A stretch of 5,969 bases of DNA from Actinomycetes bacterium (GTDB taxonomy: Bacteria > Actinomycetota > Acidimicrobiia > Acidimicrobiales > Microtrichaceae), in assembly GCA_023437745.1 (NCBI GenBank), contig JAEZFI010000014.1, positions 1 to 5,969 of the forward strand, written 5' to 3'. The notes under the pieces are model-generated. The model made no database searches and had not been told where the DNA came from. It saw nothing but the letters and a program-made list of their open reading frames with translations. Each line of letters starts with the position of its first letter. Position 1 is the stretch's first letter. Made by a program: the position numbers and the translations under genes. Below, one piece after another: positions 5,104 to 5,969 of the stretch.

Positions 5104-5969
5104 CGGCGACCTCGCTCGTGGGGACGCGGCGCGCGAGGGCGTCGGCCACCTCCGCGACCGTGAGCCAGGGCGCCGGCTGGAGCACCTTCGAGACCTGCGG
5201 GGCGAACGACGGCGAGGCGACCATGATCTCGTGGGCGGGTCCGTCGGCGACGACCTCGCCCTCGGCCATGACGACGACGCGGTCCGTGACCGCGGCGGCG
5301 AACTCGACGTCGTGCGTGGAGACGACGACCGCCGCCCCTGCGTCGGCCAGGCGCCGGACCACGGCGCCGAAGCGCTCCTTGGCGTGGTAGTCGAGCCCAC
5401 GTGTGGGCTCGTCCAGGAGCATGACCCGGGGCGCTGCGGTGAGCTGGATCGCCAGGACGAGCGCCAGCCGCTGCCCCTCCGAGAGGTCGGCCGGGTGGCG
5501 GTCGCCGGGCAGGCCGCCGACGATCTCGTCGAGGAGCCGTCGGCACGTCCCCGGCTCCCGCTGGGACTCGCGGTCGGCCTGGCGGCACTCCTGGTCGACG
5601 GTCGGGAGGTACAGGAGGTCGGCCGGCGTCTGCGGGACGAGCCCGACCAGTCGCCGCGCCGCCGCCGGGGGGATCGACCCGGGGTCCTGGCCCTCCACCT
5701 CGACCGTGCCCAATCGTCGCGGACCCGTGCCCTGGAGCGCCCAGAGCAGCGAGGACTTCCCGGACCCGTTGCGACCCATGAGGGCGACGACCGTGCCGCC
5801 GTCGAGGGTGAGATCGACCTCCCGCACCGCCACGACCGTGCCATGGGTGACCGTGACGCCCTGGGCGCGCAGGTGGGCGACCGGGCCGGTGGCGCCCGCC
5901 GCCCTCGCCGCGCCGGCTGCTCCTCGCGGCTCGAGCCCGTCGAGGCGGGCTCGCAGTTCGGGGGCGCGA
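5096..5969 (-). CDS. ECF transporter ATPase, second nucleotide-binding domain, 5' end cut by window
   Basis: 290 codons are visible, counted from 5968, open to the window edge. An Ala/Arg/Gly-rich linker (about 10-29) leads into one complete ABC domain: Walker A GRNGSGKS (65-72), Q-loop Gln113 in VPQTP, signature LSEGQ (162-166), Walker B VMLLDEP (182-188), D-loop GLD, and H-loop His219 in STHD. His42 sits where the A-loop aromatic is usual. The frame has no stop upstream and the linker is preceded by more coding sequence, so the gene very likely has a first ABC domain outside the window, as in fused EcfA-type proteins of actinobacteria. A start at ATG 5833 would remove the first strand and A-loop, so it is unlikely. 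It powers uptake with the S component encoded next, 8 bp overlapping. It should be cytoplasmic and bound to a T component. The tail (about 250-290) is a short extension with no recognised motif. Confidence 0.88.
   Translation of the reverse strand, partial: RAPELRARLDGLEPRGAAGAARAAGATGPVAHLRAQGVTVTHGTVVAVREVDLTLDGGTVVALMGRNGSGKSSLLWALQGTGPRRLGTVEVEGQDPGSIPPAAARRLVGLVPQTPADLLYLPTVDQECRQADRESQREPGTCRRLLDEIVGGLPGDRHPADLSEGQRLALVLAIQLTAAPRVMLLDEPTRGLDYHAKERFGAVVRRLADAGAAVVVSTHDVEFAAAVTDRVVVMAEGEVVADGPAHEIMVASPSFAPQVSKVLQPAPWLTVAEVADALARRVPTSEVADG
5110..5113 (-). promoter_or_regulatory. Ribosome binding site for the ECF S component
   Basis: On the minus strand GAGG lies six bases before ATG 5103, inside the last codons of the ATPase gene. 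It separates the true S-component start from the open frame that continues upstream. Confidence 0.55.
5392..5411. repeat. 20-bp palindrome inside ATPase Walker B codons
   Basis: CGAGCCCAC (5392-5400), GT centre, GTGGGCTCG (5403-5411): perfect 9-bp arms. On the minus strand it encodes Glu187 to Asp193 (EPTRGLD) of the ATPase fragment. Thr189 uses ACA and Arg190 uses CGT, codons that end in A or T in an otherwise G/C-ending gene, and they form its centre. It may be chance, or an internal regulatory site. Confidence 0.4.

Noticed and set aside
5104..5844. Upstream extension of the S-component frame, giving a 524-aa protein
   Set aside because: The extra part is Arg/Ser-rich and lies out of frame over the ABC ATPase, whose motifs are intact. 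A Shine-Dalgarno precedes ATG 5103.

Overview
This is a high-GC window. Its gene styles suggest an actinobacterium, plausibly Acidimicrobiia or a relative, but this is inferred from features and not from a marker gene. The clues are a secreted protein with an LAxTG-type sorting signal and a Thr-rich stalk, an actinobacterial-style ECF transporter with tandem ATPase domains, and two promoters placed so that transcripts would be leaderless. Six protein genes are supported, two of them cut by the window edges. I see no rRNA, tRNA, CRISPR array, insertion sequence or phage gene.

Left part (1-808): a minus-strand VanX/DdpX-like D-Ala-D-Ala dipeptidase runs off the left edge, where the sequence becomes an almost pure C run that may be an assembly end. 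A 141-bp divergent gap separates it from the next gene. Its own start is a GTG placed directly after a TANNNT -10 box.

Middle part (809-4222, plus strand): first comes a secreted, wall-anchored protein of unknown function (signal peptide, four-cysteine ectodomain, Thr/Pro stalk, LALTG, membrane helix, basic tail). An 83-bp gap follows. It holds a small hairpin and then a promoter whose -35 lies inside a perfect 7+2+7 palindrome of the kind bound by TetR-family repressors. This promoter would drive a two-gene operon: a MoxR-family AAA+ ATPase (CoxD/NorQ-like) and a CoxE-like von Willebrand A protein. In characterised relatives such pairs act together as chaperones that insert metals or remodel a partner complex. 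No partner enzyme (for example CO dehydrogenase) lies in the window, so the client is unknown.

Right part (4223-5969, minus strand): a convergent operon encodes a fused-type ECF ATPase (only its second nucleotide-binding domain is in the window) and, overlapping it by 8 bp, an integral-membrane ECF substrate-binding component. The vitamin or metal carried cannot be read from sequence alone. The convergent transcription units meet at a 52-bp near-perfect palindrome. It lies just after the vWA stop codon and contains the stop codon of the S component, so it is a likely bidirectional terminator or a palindromic repeat element.

The most unusual points are the client-less MoxR/CoxE pair behind a palindromic operator, the long convergent palindrome, and a 20-bp palindrome inside the ATPase Walker B codons. 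Most of the rest is ordinary actinobacterial chromosome.
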